From positions 1 through 25,214 of IMG/VR virus record IMGVR_UViG_3300046804_003958: a stretch of 25,214 nucleotides of DNA. One strand, 5' to 3'. Within the stretch, counting starts at the first letter, position 1, and every line of letters begins with the position of its first letter. Both the position numbers and the translations under genes were made by a program. The notes below the pieces were generated by a model. The model was not told where the DNA came from, did not search any database, and was given only the letters and a program-made list of their open reading frames with translations. The DNA is from a virus. Positions 1-4,364 of the stretch are shown in pieces.

Positions 1-180
1 GTCCTTCAGTCCAATCAGTTTAGCAAAATCAGGAGTGATAGTAAGGTTTTGTTCTTTTACAAGATTACGAACTTCTTTACGAAGATGAAGATACTTGTCT
101 CGGTATTCTGTGAGATACTTTTGTGCTTTGTTCTTTTCATCAAAGTCGCACTGGTGTTCGTAGGTTCTATTATATCTCAT
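1..180 (-). CDS. Small phage protein, partial (C-terminus beyond window)
   Basis: The minus strand is open from an ATG at 180-178 to the left edge, giving 60 residues that begin MRYNRTYEHQ and include the charged stretch KYLTEYRDKYLHLRKEV. The start is well supported: it shares ATGA with the stop of the upstream 62-aa gene (177-180), the same coupling seen throughout this block. The visible part is rich in Lys, Arg, Glu and Tyr and looks helical and soluble, with no membrane segment. I do not recognise a family. The end of the gene lies outside the window, so length and function are unknown. Confidence 0.75.
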   Translation of the reverse strand, partial: MRYNRTYEHQCDFDEKNKAQKYLTEYRDKYLHLRKEVRNLVKEQNLTITPDFAKLIGLKD

Positions 181-365
181 TTTTTTAAGTCATCCAAACA
201 AGCAATAAGTTTTACGATGTGATAGTTTTCTTTGAAATGCTCTGTGTTATTCAATTCCTCATAGGCATCTTCTATTGTAAGGTAAATGACTTGATTGGTT
301 TTGTGTAAATCAGCATAGACCTTACCATCCTGCCTTTTCAACATAATCACATAGAATTCAGTCAT
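177..365 (-). CDS. Small hypothetical phage protein, 62 aa
   Basis: This encodes 62 residues starting MTEFYVIMLKRQDGK. The N-terminal half reads like beta strands (FYVIMLKR, KVYADL, QVIYLTI), followed by an acidic helix-like part (EDAYEELNNTEHF). The ATG at 365 overlaps the stop of the upstream 86-aa gene as ATGA, and its own stop overlaps the next ATG in the same way. That fixes the start and suggests translational coupling at both ends. There is no signal peptide, membrane segment or metal motif. The family is not recognised; the alternating strand and helix pattern fits a small cytoplasmic phage protein, but no role can be assigned. Confidence 0.78.
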   Translation of the reverse strand: MTEFYVIMLKRQDGKVYADLHKTNQVIYLTIEDAYEELNNTEHFKENYHIVKLIACLDDLKK

Positions 366-622
366 TTCAGTTCCTCTTCTACTTTTTCAATCTCAAAGAT
401 TTCATTTAGAAACTCCAGACCATACTTACCCACAACCCAAGCATCTTTATCTTCAAAGAACCTATCACCTATGGTTCTCATATCATAAGACTCTTTGCCT
501 TTATCAAAGAAAGCAATCACATAACAATACTCTTTCTTTTCTTTTGGACATTCATACCACCTAACGAGTTCATACTTGTTGTTGAATTTACACCAACGGA
601 ACTCTATATTACGGAACCTCAT
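362..622 (-). CDS. Small hypothetical phage protein, 86 aa
   Basis: This encodes 86 residues starting MRFRNIEFRWCKFNNKYE. It is rich in aromatic residues (several Trp, Phe and Tyr) and has a strand-rich middle (YCYVIAFFDKGKESYDMRTI, then GDRFFEDKDAWVVGKYGLEFL) and an acidic tail ending VEEELK. It resembles a conserved cyanophage protein of unknown function that I recall only by its GDRFF..DAW-type motif; this was not checked by search. Its ATG overlaps the stop of the 58-aa gene (ATGA, 619-622), and its stop overlaps the next ATG. It is probably soluble. Confidence 0.82.
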   Translation of the reverse strand: MRFRNIEFRWCKFNNKYELVRWYECPKEKKEYCYVIAFFDKGKESYDMRTIGDRFFEDKDAWVVGKYGLEFLNEIFEIEKVEEELK

Positions 623-795
623 TCTTCATCCTCTTCATATGGAAAGAGAGCATCATACTCTTCATCAGTCAGAGTCAGATACTGAACATTAGAATTTTTG
701 TGTTCTTCAGCATACACTAACTGATAGTGAGCAAAACTACTTTCAGAAGTGCTGGCATACTCTATAAGTCCATCAACCAGGCAAAGGTAGTTCAT
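619..795 (-). CDS. Small acidic phage protein, 58 aa
   Basis: The reading frame runs from ATG 795-793 to TGA 621-619 and encodes 58 residues beginning MNYLCLVDGLIEYAS and ending DALFPYEEDEE. It is short enough for automatic callers to miss. Support comes from context: it exactly fills the hole between the 69-aa and 86-aa genes, its stop overlaps the 86-aa start as ATGA, and its start lies 23 bases inside the end of the 69-aa gene. The protein is acidic (run of Asp/Glu at the C-terminus), without a membrane segment. No family is recognised. Confidence 0.75.
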   Translation of the reverse strand: MNYLCLVDGLIEYASTSESSFAHYQLVYAEEHKNSNVQYLTLTDEEYDALFPYEEDEE

Positions 796-982
796 TATTC
801 TCCAAGATAATTTTGATTTGTTTGAGGTCTTCTATTCTTTGTTTGACTTCATCATATTGTTCGCAATACCAGTCAAGATCATTTACTTCGCAATTAGTTT
901 GTTCTCTGATTTCCCATTCAAAATCTTGAAGGTCTCCTTCTTGGTCTTTAATAAAGTAGTTGAGAGTATCAATCATAGACAT
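773..982 (-). CDS. Small acidic helical phage protein, 69 aa
   Basis: I start this gene at ATG 982-980 (MSMIDTLNYFIKDQEGD). The A is shared with the TAA stop of the upstream 64-aa gene (TAATG), and a strong Shine-Dalgarno, GGGAGGTG, precedes it at good spacing. A TTG five codons upstream (997) is possible but unnecessary. The product is very acidic and probably mostly helical (DLQDFEWEIREQ, EQYDEVKQRIEDLKQIKII), ending ELPLPG. There is no membrane segment or metal site. It is a hypothetical phage protein; family and function are not recognised. Confidence 0.8.
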   Translation of the reverse strand: MSMIDTLNYFIKDQEGDLQDFEWEIREQTNCEVNDLDWYCEQYDEVKQRIEDLKQIKIILENNELPLPG

Positions 983-1176
983 TAGAGCACCTCCCAATCA
1001 CATTCCCAGAAGTCGTTGATATTCACCCAGAAGAAGTATTTGCCGTTCTCTGATGCGAGAAACAGCATACCATCACCCTTGTCCTGCTCAACAATACAGA
1101 TAGGATTGTTGTCCATCATATTCGCAAGGCGGTTCTTAGCCTTCTTGCTTTTGGGTCTGACTGTTACTCTTCTCAT
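982..1176 (-). CDS. Small basic hypothetical phage protein, 64 aa
   Basis: This encodes 64 residues. A strongly basic N-terminus (MRRVTVRPKSKKAKNRL) is followed by a strand-rich half with NNPICIVEQDKGDG, MLFLASENGKYFFWVN and a Trp-rich end (DFWECDWEVL). The pattern resembles a conserved cyanophage protein of unknown function, from memory only. The basic start could contact nucleic acid, but this is inference. Its first 41 bases overlap the end of the 85-aa Cys-rich gene in another frame, and its stop overlaps the next start as TAATG. Confidence 0.82.
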   Translation of the reverse strand: MRRVTVRPKSKKAKNRLANMMDNNPICIVEQDKGDGMLFLASENGKYFFWVNINDFWECDWEVL

Positions 1177-1393
1177 TTTGAATCTCCAGTTTCAGTTTGC
1201 GAATACCAGTAATAAAGTAAGCAAAGTCACGGGATTCGGTCACCCGTTTGTCTTCACCACATACACCACATTTACCATTCCATACAGAGGAACAACCAAC
1301 CGAATAAACACCATACTTTTGCCCACAATCCATACAGGTTGTGCCTGTTTGTTCAAGTCGTTTGAGTAGTGCCTTCTTCTCTTTGAGAGTCAT
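1136..1393 (-). CDS. Small CxxC/CxxC (zinc-ribbon-like) phage protein, 85 aa
   Basis: This encodes 85 residues, MTLKEKKALLKRLEQ onward. Two cysteine pairs stand out, C20-x2-C23 and C42-x2-C45, each followed by Gly as in zinc knuckles (CMDCG, CGVCG), with one extra Cys at 34. The 18-residue spacing fits a small treble-clef or zinc-ribbon metal site, probably for Zn, with helical flanks and a basic, Gln-rich tail. Proteins like this usually bind nucleic acid or protein partners; the partner here is unknown. A TATAAT box lies 21 bases upstream of the ATG. Its last 41 bases overlap the start of the next gene. No clear Shine-Dalgarno is present. Confidence 0.83.
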   Translation of the reverse strand: MTLKEKKALLKRLEQTGTTCMDCGQKYGVYSVGCSSVWNGKCGVCGEDKRVTESRDFAYFITGIRKLKLEIQNEKSNSQTQKQEG

Positions 1394-1414
1394 CGGGGTG
1401 TTTCAGATAAGGAT

Positions 1415-1420
1415 ATTATA
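1415..1420 (-). promoter_or_regulatory. Possible early promoter -10 box (TATAAT)
   Basis: A perfect TATAAT on the minus strand lies 21 bases before the ATG of the 85-aa gene, in the gap after the 121-aa gene. No good -35 hexamer is seen at 16 to 18 bases; that position is instead occupied by a perfect inverted repeat (1428-1445). A leader starting about 7 bases downstream would be only about 15 bases long and lacks a Shine-Dalgarno. The call rests on the -10 box and location only. Confidence 0.4.
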
Positions 1421-1425
1421 AGGCA

Positions 1426-1791
1426 TCAAGACTCTTCGGAGTCTTCTGGTGTGACAGTTTCGGAAGTGTCCTCATCATCAATAAGTTCTTTGATTCTATT
1501 AAAGAAATCTTCATCTACGGGATATACCTTTTCTTCACCTCTATCAATTCTATCACACATTTCCATCAGATACTCTAGAAACTCTTTGGGATATGTTTCA
1601 TCCATATTGATGCTGCACCAGAACCACTGATAACATTCTTCATATGGATCGTCGTTTTTCAGCAGAGCATAATCAGCATAGTTTCCACTGATAAGGTCTC
1701 TCCACATTTTGAAGTTGTTCCACATTTCTCTCCAACCAGTCTGGAAACAATGTCCAAAATAATACTCAAACCAGTTTAGTTTCGTCTTCAT
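1426..1791 (-). CDS. Hypothetical phage protein, 121 aa, aromatic and acidic
   Basis: I start at ATG 1791-1789, which shares its A with the TGA stop of the 99-aa gene (TGATG); a GTG two codons upstream (1797) is an alternative. The product begins MKTKLNWFEYYFGHCFQTGW. It has an aromatic N-terminal half (many Trp, Tyr, Phe), a middle with ECYQWFWCSINMDETYPKEF, and a very acidic tail that ends in Asp/Glu/Ser/Thr. It is probably soluble. No family is recognised. The last codons form the inverted repeat at 1428-1445. Confidence 0.8.
   Translation of the reverse strand: MKTKLNWFEYYFGHCFQTGWREMWNNFKMWRDLISGNYADYALLKNDDPYEECYQWFWCSINMDETYPKEFLEYLMEMCDRIDRGEEKVYPVDEDFFNRIKELIDDEDTSETVTPEDSEES
1428..1445. 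repeat. Perfect inverted repeat, 7-bp stem with TTCG loop
   Basis: On the plus strand AAGACTC-TTCG-GAGTCTT forms a perfect 7-bp stem with a C(UUCG)G-type tetraloop; read on the minus strand the loop is CGAA. It lies over the last codons (Asp-Ser-Glu-Glu-Ser) and stop of the 121-aa gene and just upstream of a TATAAT box. No U-tract follows on either strand, so it is not a canonical terminator. It could be an operator or an RNA-stability hairpin. Confidence 0.5.
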
Positions 1792-2090
1792 CAACACTCA
1801 TCCATTCCAAGATAATCAGTATCCTCTTCATCCAATTCCGTCAAATGATCCCAGTTCCAAGTACGTGAAAAAAAATCAATATCAAACCCAAACTTATATA
1901 CCCAGAAAAGAATACTAAAAAATCCATTGGAACCAAAAGTAATTTGCAGATAGGGCCAACCAGGAAAATCATTCCAACTTACAGAAAACTGAAGTAGTGA
2001 CCACTGAGACTTTATAGGTCTAATACTAAGAAGTTGGACATAATACTCGTGTCCAAAGTCATATCGATGCTTAAATTGAATTAGGTTCAT
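1791..2090 (-). CDS. Hypothetical phage protein, 99 aa, aromatic strand-rich
   Basis: This encodes 99 residues, MNLIQFKHRYDFGHEYYVQL onward. It is unusually rich in Phe, Trp and Tyr, with strand-like blocks (VQLLSIRPI, WSLLQFSVSW, PYLQITFG, FFSILFWVYKFGFDID) and a short acidic tail. A beta sandwich or barrel is more likely than a membrane protein, though FFSILFWVYKF is hydrophobic enough to leave doubt. It resembles a conserved cyanophage protein of unknown function, recalled by its GHEYY and FSILFWVYKFG-like motifs but not checked. Its ATG overlaps the stop of the 53-aa membrane protein as ATGA (2087-2090). Confidence 0.82.
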   Translation of the reverse strand: MNLIQFKHRYDFGHEYYVQLLSIRPIKSQWSLLQFSVSWNDFPGWPYLQITFGSNGFFSILFWVYKFGFDIDFFSRTWNWDHLTELDEEDTDYLGMDEC

Positions 2091-2248
2091 TGTTCTTTAA
2101 TTACACAAGATGTAGTGCATTTAAGGTCACCAGAAGACCCAGAGACCGTAGATGTGTGGTGTGGGGTCTTTTCTGGTGTAAGATTATAAGACACCAACAG
2201 ACCTACAGCAAATCCAAGCAAAACAACAGCAATATTACGTCGATTCAT
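2087..2248 (-). CDS. Small single-pass membrane protein, 53 aa
   Basis: I start at ATG 2248 (MNRRNIAVVLLGFAVGLLVS) because GAGGAG lies four bases before it and this gives a classic N-terminus: a short basic head followed by about 16 hydrophobic residues (6-21). An in-frame ATG nine codons upstream (2275) would put extra polar residues in front and lacks such a site. After the membrane segment comes a Thr/Ser/His-rich tail with two Cys (CTTSC). It could be a membrane anchor or an uncleaved signal peptide. The gene overlaps the 61-aa gene by 14 bases and contains a long imperfect stem-loop (2128-2178). Function unknown. Confidence 0.75.
   Translation of the reverse strand: MNRRNIAVVLLGFAVGLLVSYNLTPEKTPHHTSTVSGSSGDLKCTTSCVIKEQ
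2128..2178. repeat. Imperfect long inverted repeat within a coding region
   Basis: CACCAGAAGACCC (2128-2140) is matched by GGGTCTT-TT-CTGGTG (2164-2178), giving a 13-bp stem with a 2-base bulge and a loop of about 23 bases. It lies wholly inside the 53-aa membrane-protein gene. It could fold in the mRNA and affect translation or decay, or be chance from codon choice; no U-tract follows, so it is not a simple terminator. Confidence 0.45.
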
Positions 2249-2420
2249 TGTTCTCCTCAAAGTCAAACCATTCATACAAAGAGTTCATCGCACCTTCAAC
2301 TACACAATCAACCACAGCGTCTTCGTGTGGATTCTCTACGTGTTTATGGGCACGATTGTATCCATAACGGACACCTTCTTCCAGTGCCATCTCCAATACC
2401 TTACGGAAGTTGGGTTTCAT
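2235..2420 (-). CDS. Small hypothetical phage protein, 61 aa
   Basis: This encodes 61 residues beginning MKPNFRKVLEMALEEGVRYG. It is mostly helical in appearance, with an alternating charged and hydrophobic first half, then YNRAHKHVENPHEDAVVD and an acidic end (WFDFEENNEST). The motif GVRYG.NRAHKHVENP is one I associate with a conserved cyanophage protein of unknown function (from memory). The start follows the stop of the 67-aa gene by a single base (TGA-T-ATG), so reinitiation is likely. There is no membrane segment or metal site. Confidence 0.83.
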   Translation of the reverse strand: MKPNFRKVLEMALEEGVRYGYNRAHKHVENPHEDAVVDCVVEGAMNSLYEWFDFEENNEST

Positions 2421-2421
2421 A

Positions 2422-2625
2422 TCAGTAAGGAAGAGACTTCAGACCATCCAGAACTTCCTGAAAGCGTTCGGCACGACTTTTATGATGCTCCACATTTTCT
2501 TCAAGCACACCAACAATATCGTCCAGAATGACATCCAGGGACGCATCAGTATCAAAGTATTGTTGGATTGCTTCGGCAAGATACCGCCGCCGACTCCATT
2601 CCATACTATAGGGTTTGTAGTCCAT
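2422..2625 (-). CDS. Small helical phage protein, 67 aa, first gene after a consensus promoter
   Basis: The frame can be extended upstream to 2778, but that extension covers the 51-aa gene and the promoter. I place the start at ATG 2625-2623 (MDYKPYSMEWSRRRYLAEAI), 22 bases after a perfect TATAAT. The product has a basic, aromatic start and then acidic helices (ASLDVILDDIVGVLEENVE, RAERFQEVLDGL), which could pair or form a coiled coil. No clear Shine-Dalgarno exists; the predicted leader is only about 16 bases. Function unknown. It is the first gene of the transcript predicted from the 2648-2676 promoter. Confidence 0.75.
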   Translation of the reverse strand: MDYKPYSMEWSRRRYLAEAIQQYFDTDASLDVILDDIVGVLEENVEHHKSRAERFQEVLDGLKSLPY

Positions 2626-2630
2626 AATAA

Positions 2631-2650
2631 TGGGTGTATTTGGGTGTATT
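2631..2650. repeat. Tandem 10-bp direct repeat at the start of a transcript
   Basis: TGGGTGTATT occurs twice in direct succession (2631-2640, 2641-2650). On the minus strand it reads AATACACCCA twice, one copy overlapping the end of the -10 box and the other forming the short leader before the 67-aa gene. It may be an operator, a translation-start element, or a recent slippage duplication. Confidence 0.7.
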
Positions 2651-2676
2651 ATAGGGTATTTACTCTTGGTTGTCAA
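2648..2676 (-). promoter_or_regulatory. Consensus sigma-70-type promoter TTGACA-N17-TATAAT
   Basis: On the minus strand a perfect -35 (TTGACA, 2676-2671) and a perfect -10 (TATAAT, 2653-2648) are separated by exactly 17 bases. The -35 overlaps the last codons of the 51-aa gene (Leu-Asp-Asn), whose TAA stop lies in the spacer. The promoter points at the 67-aa gene and the operon beyond it. This is the best promoter in the window and would be read by unmodified host RNA polymerase, which fits early phage genes. Confidence 0.82.
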
Positions 2677-2815
2677 GTTCTGCCAAATAATCGACCCACC
2701 ACTGGGGGTCTCTTTGATACTTCCAGTTGGGAACTTCTTTGCCGTGTTCAAAGTACCATCGCCATATTGCTTCATCAATCACTTCAGCAATCTCAATCCT
2801 TCTCTGCCTCTTCAT
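2660..2815 (-). CDS. Small Trp-rich phage protein, 51 aa (longer 72-aa form possible)
   Basis: The frame is open from ATG 2878 (72 aa), but that start would overlap the previous gene by 86 bases. I prefer ATG 2815 (MKRQRRIEIAEVIDEAIWRW), which has GGAG six bases upstream and overlaps by only 23 bases; ATGs at 2833 and 2827 are further options. The protein has a basic head, a helix (IEIAEVIDEAIWRWYF) and a Trp-rich second half (VPNWKYQRDPQWWVDYL). It is probably soluble and small. No family is recognised. A consensus promoter overlaps its stop. Confidence 0.68.
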   Translation of the reverse strand: MKRQRRIEIAEVIDEAIWRWYFEHGKEVPNWKYQRDPQWWVDYLAELDNQE

Positions 2816-2984
2816 CAACGTCTCCATATGCATTTTCCACGTAGGGTCCGTGCTCTCGTTTGGAATCTTCTCGGACATAATTGACTTCTGATACGCTAGA
2901 GGACAACCAGACAGATACTTTCATTATAAGATATATAACCGCTAGTGGAAGAAAACAAAGTGAAAGTATGACGGCGTGTTTCAT
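2793..2984 (-). CDS. Small single-pass membrane protein, 63 aa
   Basis: This encodes 63 residues starting MKHAVILSLCFLPLAVIYLI. One strong hydrophobic segment (about residues 4-26) follows a single Lys. After it comes a polar, acidic tail (SKREHGPYVENAYGDVDEEAEKD) that should lie on one side of the membrane. The ATG overlaps the stop of the HiPIP-like gene as ATGA (2981-2984), so the start is firm. Position next to a predicted iron-sulfur protein could be meaningful, but a link is only speculation. No known holin or lysis motif is recognised. Confidence 0.78.
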   Translation of the reverse strand: MKHAVILSLCFLPLAVIYLIMKVSVWLSSSVSEVNYVREDSKREHGPYVENAYGDVDEEAEKD

Positions 2985-3181
2985 TGATTTTTTCGATCAT
3001 ACTGATGCCACTTACACCATCCGTCAGGGGAAATCTTACCTTTTACGGCAGTGCAAGCATTGGGTGGTCTCCACATATTACAATTAGAGCACTTTTCATT
3101 GCCTTTTGGTTCATTCTGATATTTTGCAGTCGCTTTTGATGCTTTTTCTTCTTCTGATAAAAATTCTTGAAATGATTTCAT
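2981..3181 (-). CDS. HiPIP-like iron-sulfur protein with T4-type capsid-targeting-like N-terminus, 66 aa
   Basis: I start at ATG 3181, coupled by ATGA to the upstream gene; a GTG at 3199 would add six residues. The C-terminal half carries four cysteines, C31-x2-C34-x8-C43-x12-C56. They sit in the context YQNEP..G..KCSNC...PPNAC..V.GKISPDGWC.W, which matches the signature of high-potential iron-sulfur proteins (HiPIP), small electron carriers with one [4Fe-4S] cluster. Bacterial HiPIPs are normally exported through a Tat signal, and none is present. Instead the N-terminus MKSFQEFLSE closely resembles T4 internal-protein leaders (MKTYQEFIAE), with LSE fitting the prohead-protease L/I-x-E cleavage rule. 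I infer a phage HiPIP that may be packaged in the capsid. Family call good; packaging speculative. Confidence 0.78.
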   Translation of the reverse strand: MKSFQEFLSEEEKASKATAKYQNEPKGNEKCSNCNMWRPPNACTAVKGKISPDGWCKWHQYDRKNQ

Positions 3182-3378
3182 TGTTCTTTCTCCAAACACT
3201 TCTCAAATTTATCTCTCAACTCATTTAACTTAGTTTGATGTTGAAACTCCATAATATGTTCGTTAATTTCTTTTTCTTGATCAGTGAATTCCATACGATA
3301 CTTTGTCTTAATATCAATCAAGCGCACCATATCCATATAATGCTCTGGACTTTTATTTACAAACTCTTCGTAGGTCAA
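3178..3378 (-). CDS. Small charged phage protein, 66 aa, probable TTG start
   Basis: No ATG lies near the beginning. I favour TTG 3378, which overlaps the stop of the 105-aa gene as TTGA (the same geometry as the ATGA joints here) and has GGAGG eight bases upstream. A TTG at 3393 would add five residues. The product reads M-TYEEFVNKSPEHYMDMVRL and continues with highly charged helical sequence (YRMEFTDQEKEINEHIMEF, KLNELRDKFEKCLEKEQ) that could form a coiled coil. It overlaps the HiPIP-like gene by ATGA at its end. Function unknown. Confidence 0.72.
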   Translation of the reverse strand: MTYEEFVNKSPEHYMDMVRLIDIKTKYRMEFTDQEKEINEHIMEFQHQTKLNELRDKFEKCLEKEQ

Positions 3379-3692
3379 TCCCGAGTCCTCCAATCGGTTT
3401 CGTCATCATCACGCTTAAACCAATCAAGGAGTTCATCAGGACTATCAAATCCCCTCCTACCAAATCTTTCGTGCCCTGTTCCACCAATATCAAGTTGGTT
3501 AAGGAAATCATCCATTTCATCCATATTGGGATTTTCTGCTTTCCTTCTTGCCTGGCGGAGTATTGTAGCAGCAGAGCGGTTTGCCTTCGCAAGTTTTTCT
3601 GCCCAGATCATATCTTCCAAACTCACTTCTTCGTGAAGAACAATCTTCTCACAGATTGCTTCAAGTCTCAACCGATACTGCGTAGAGAGCAT
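3375..3692 (-). CDS. Hypothetical phage protein, 105 aa
   Basis: This encodes 105 residues, MLSTQYRLRLEAICEKIVLH onward. The first 55 residues are helical and well patterned, including SLEDMIWAEKLAKANRSAA followed by a basic patch (ILRQARRKAENP). The second half is acidic and more flexible, with DEMDDFLNQLD, a Gly/Arg-rich part and DELLDWFKRDDDETDW. The motif SLEDMIWAEKLAKANRSAA belongs to a protein I recall as conserved in T4-like cyanophages with no assigned role (unchecked). It is preceded by an AATAAATA box (3714-3721), so it may head a late transcript. Confidence 0.85.
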   Translation of the reverse strand: MLSTQYRLRLEAICEKIVLHEEVSLEDMIWAEKLAKANRSAATILRQARRKAENPNMDEMDDFLNQLDIGGTGHERFGRRGFDSPDELLDWFKRDDDETDWRTRD

Positions 3693-3712
3693 AAGAATTA
3701 CCAGATATAGGT

Positions 3713-3943
3713 CTATTTATTTTCATATTCGTCCATCAACTCTTTTGCGAGTTTCATAGAACGACGATGCATCATATATTTTACCACAGGATTGCGTGGA
3801 TTGTTCAATAACCACCACTTTTGTTTCTCATAGTTAGCTTTTGCTAACTTAAGCACATAATAAAAAGCAGCAGCGACACTATCATCCGTTGCGATGAAGT
3901 ATGCCACTACTGCAAATACGATAAACCAAGCGTAATAAGTCAT
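3713..3943 (-). CDS. Small membrane protein with basic tail, 76 aa
   Basis: This encodes 76 residues. A hydrophobic N-terminus (YYAWFIVFAVVAYFIA, about 3-18) should form one membrane segment; a second, weaker hydrophobic part (VAAAFYYVLKLA, about 23-34) follows after DDS. The remainder is basic and aromatic (YEKQKWWLLNNPRNP, KYMMHRRSMKLAKEL) and ends DEYENK. By the positive-inside rule the tail would be cytoplasmic. The start overlaps the stop of the 56-aa gene as ATGA (3940-3943). I do not recognise a family; with one segment and a charged tail, a holin is conceivable but unsupported. Confidence 0.8.
   Translation of the reverse strand: MTYYAWFIVFAVVAYFIATDDSVAAAFYYVLKLAKANYEKQKWWLLNNPRNPVVKYMMHRRSMKLAKELMDEYENK
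3714..3721 (-). promoter_or_regulatory. Putative late promoter octamer AATAAATA
   Basis: AATAAATA on the minus strand overlaps the stop of the 76-aa membrane protein and lies 21 bases before the ATG of the 105-aa gene. It differs from the T4 late consensus TATAAATA only at the first base, a position I recall as variable in cyanophages. Two other identical octamers in the window also sit just before genes. Confidence 0.45.
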
Positions 3944-4110
3944 CGTCTGATTGTTTTTAGATAGTCTAACACGTGCTCACGCACTGCCATCAATTCGTGA
4001 TAGCATTTCTGATTATGAGCACATTGACGAAGTTCGTGATCTGGTTTATGAACACTCTCAATAAACAGATCAAGACCACGATTCCATTTGACTTCAGGAG
4101 ATTCTTCCAT
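3940..4110 (-). CDS. Small hypothetical phage protein, 56 aa
   Basis: The frame runs from ATG 4110-4108 to TGA 3942-3940, which overlaps the next ATG as ATGA. It encodes 56 residues that begin MEESPEVKWNRGLDLFIESV and end YLKTIRR. It has two Cys (RQCAHNQKC) and several His (HKPDHE, YHELMAV, REHVLDY), but no classical metal motif. The sequence looks helical. It fills exactly the gap between two better-defined genes and resembles a conserved cyanophage protein (MEESPEVKWNRGLDLF, from memory). It is too short for many gene callers. Function unknown. Confidence 0.8.
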   Translation of the reverse strand: MEESPEVKWNRGLDLFIESVHKPDHELRQCAHNQKCYHELMAVREHVLDYLKTIRR

Positions 4111-4130
4111 AATGTGTAATACTGCTACAC

Positions 4131-4138
4131 TATTTAAC
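4131..4138 (-). promoter_or_regulatory. Weak late-promoter-like box (GTTAAATA)
   Basis: On the minus strand the TAA stop of the 76-aa gene is part of GTTAAATA, which keeps the TAAATA core of T4-type late promoters but departs at the second base. It lies 20 bases before the ATG of the 56-aa gene, similar spacing to the three AATAAATA boxes. A small inverted repeat GTGTA/TACAC lies between it and the ATG. Confidence 0.25.
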
Positions 4139-4364
4139 CGAAAAATTGTTCAACAGTTGAAGTTTTCTTTTTAGAAGCCTTAACTTGTTTTAAAATATAA
4201 GATTTAGCAGTTGCATAGTTGTTGGCAGTGTGAACTTGTTCTCCGTTATGAATGATAACAAATTTCTTACCCCACGGAACTGCTGCCCACATTCCATCCT
4301 TAGTCACATAACCATTCGGACTTCCTGGTTTAGGATTAAAAATACCTTCGTTTTGGGTGTTCAT
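4134..4364 (-). CDS. Small hypothetical phage protein, 76 aa
   Basis: This encodes 76 residues beginning MNTQNEGIFNPKPGSPNG. The first part is polar and Pro/Gly-rich, then comes a strand-like core (GMWAAVPWGKKFVIIHNGEQ), a helix (NYATAKSYILKQV) and a Lys-rich stretch (KASKKKTS) before the end VEQFFG. The start overlaps the stop of the 47-aa gene as ATGA (4361-4364), which fixes it. The core resembles a small nucleic-acid-contact fold only in charge, and I would not name a function. It is probably cytoplasmic. Confidence 0.82.
   Translation of the reverse strand: MNTQNEGIFNPKPGSPNGYVTKDGMWAAVPWGKKFVIIHNGEQVHTANNYATAKSYILKQVKASKKKTSTVEQFFG

Noticed and set aside
2183-2188. TATAAT on the minus strand inside the 53-aa gene
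   Set aside because: Only TTG of a -35 (TTGCTG) is seen; it is likely a codon effect (Ser-Tyr-Asn).
2422-2778. 118-codon extended version of the 67-aa gene
   Set aside because: The extra 51 codons overlap the 51-aa gene and the consensus promoter; the internal ATG at 2625 fits the transcript start.
2923-2928. TATAAT on the minus strand inside the 63-aa membrane gene
   Set aside because: It encodes part of the protein and no reasonable -35 lies 16 to 18 bases upstream.
4111-4133. Small inverted repeat GTGTA/TACAC before the 56-aa gene
   Set aside because: Only a 5-bp stem; too weak to call a terminator or operator.
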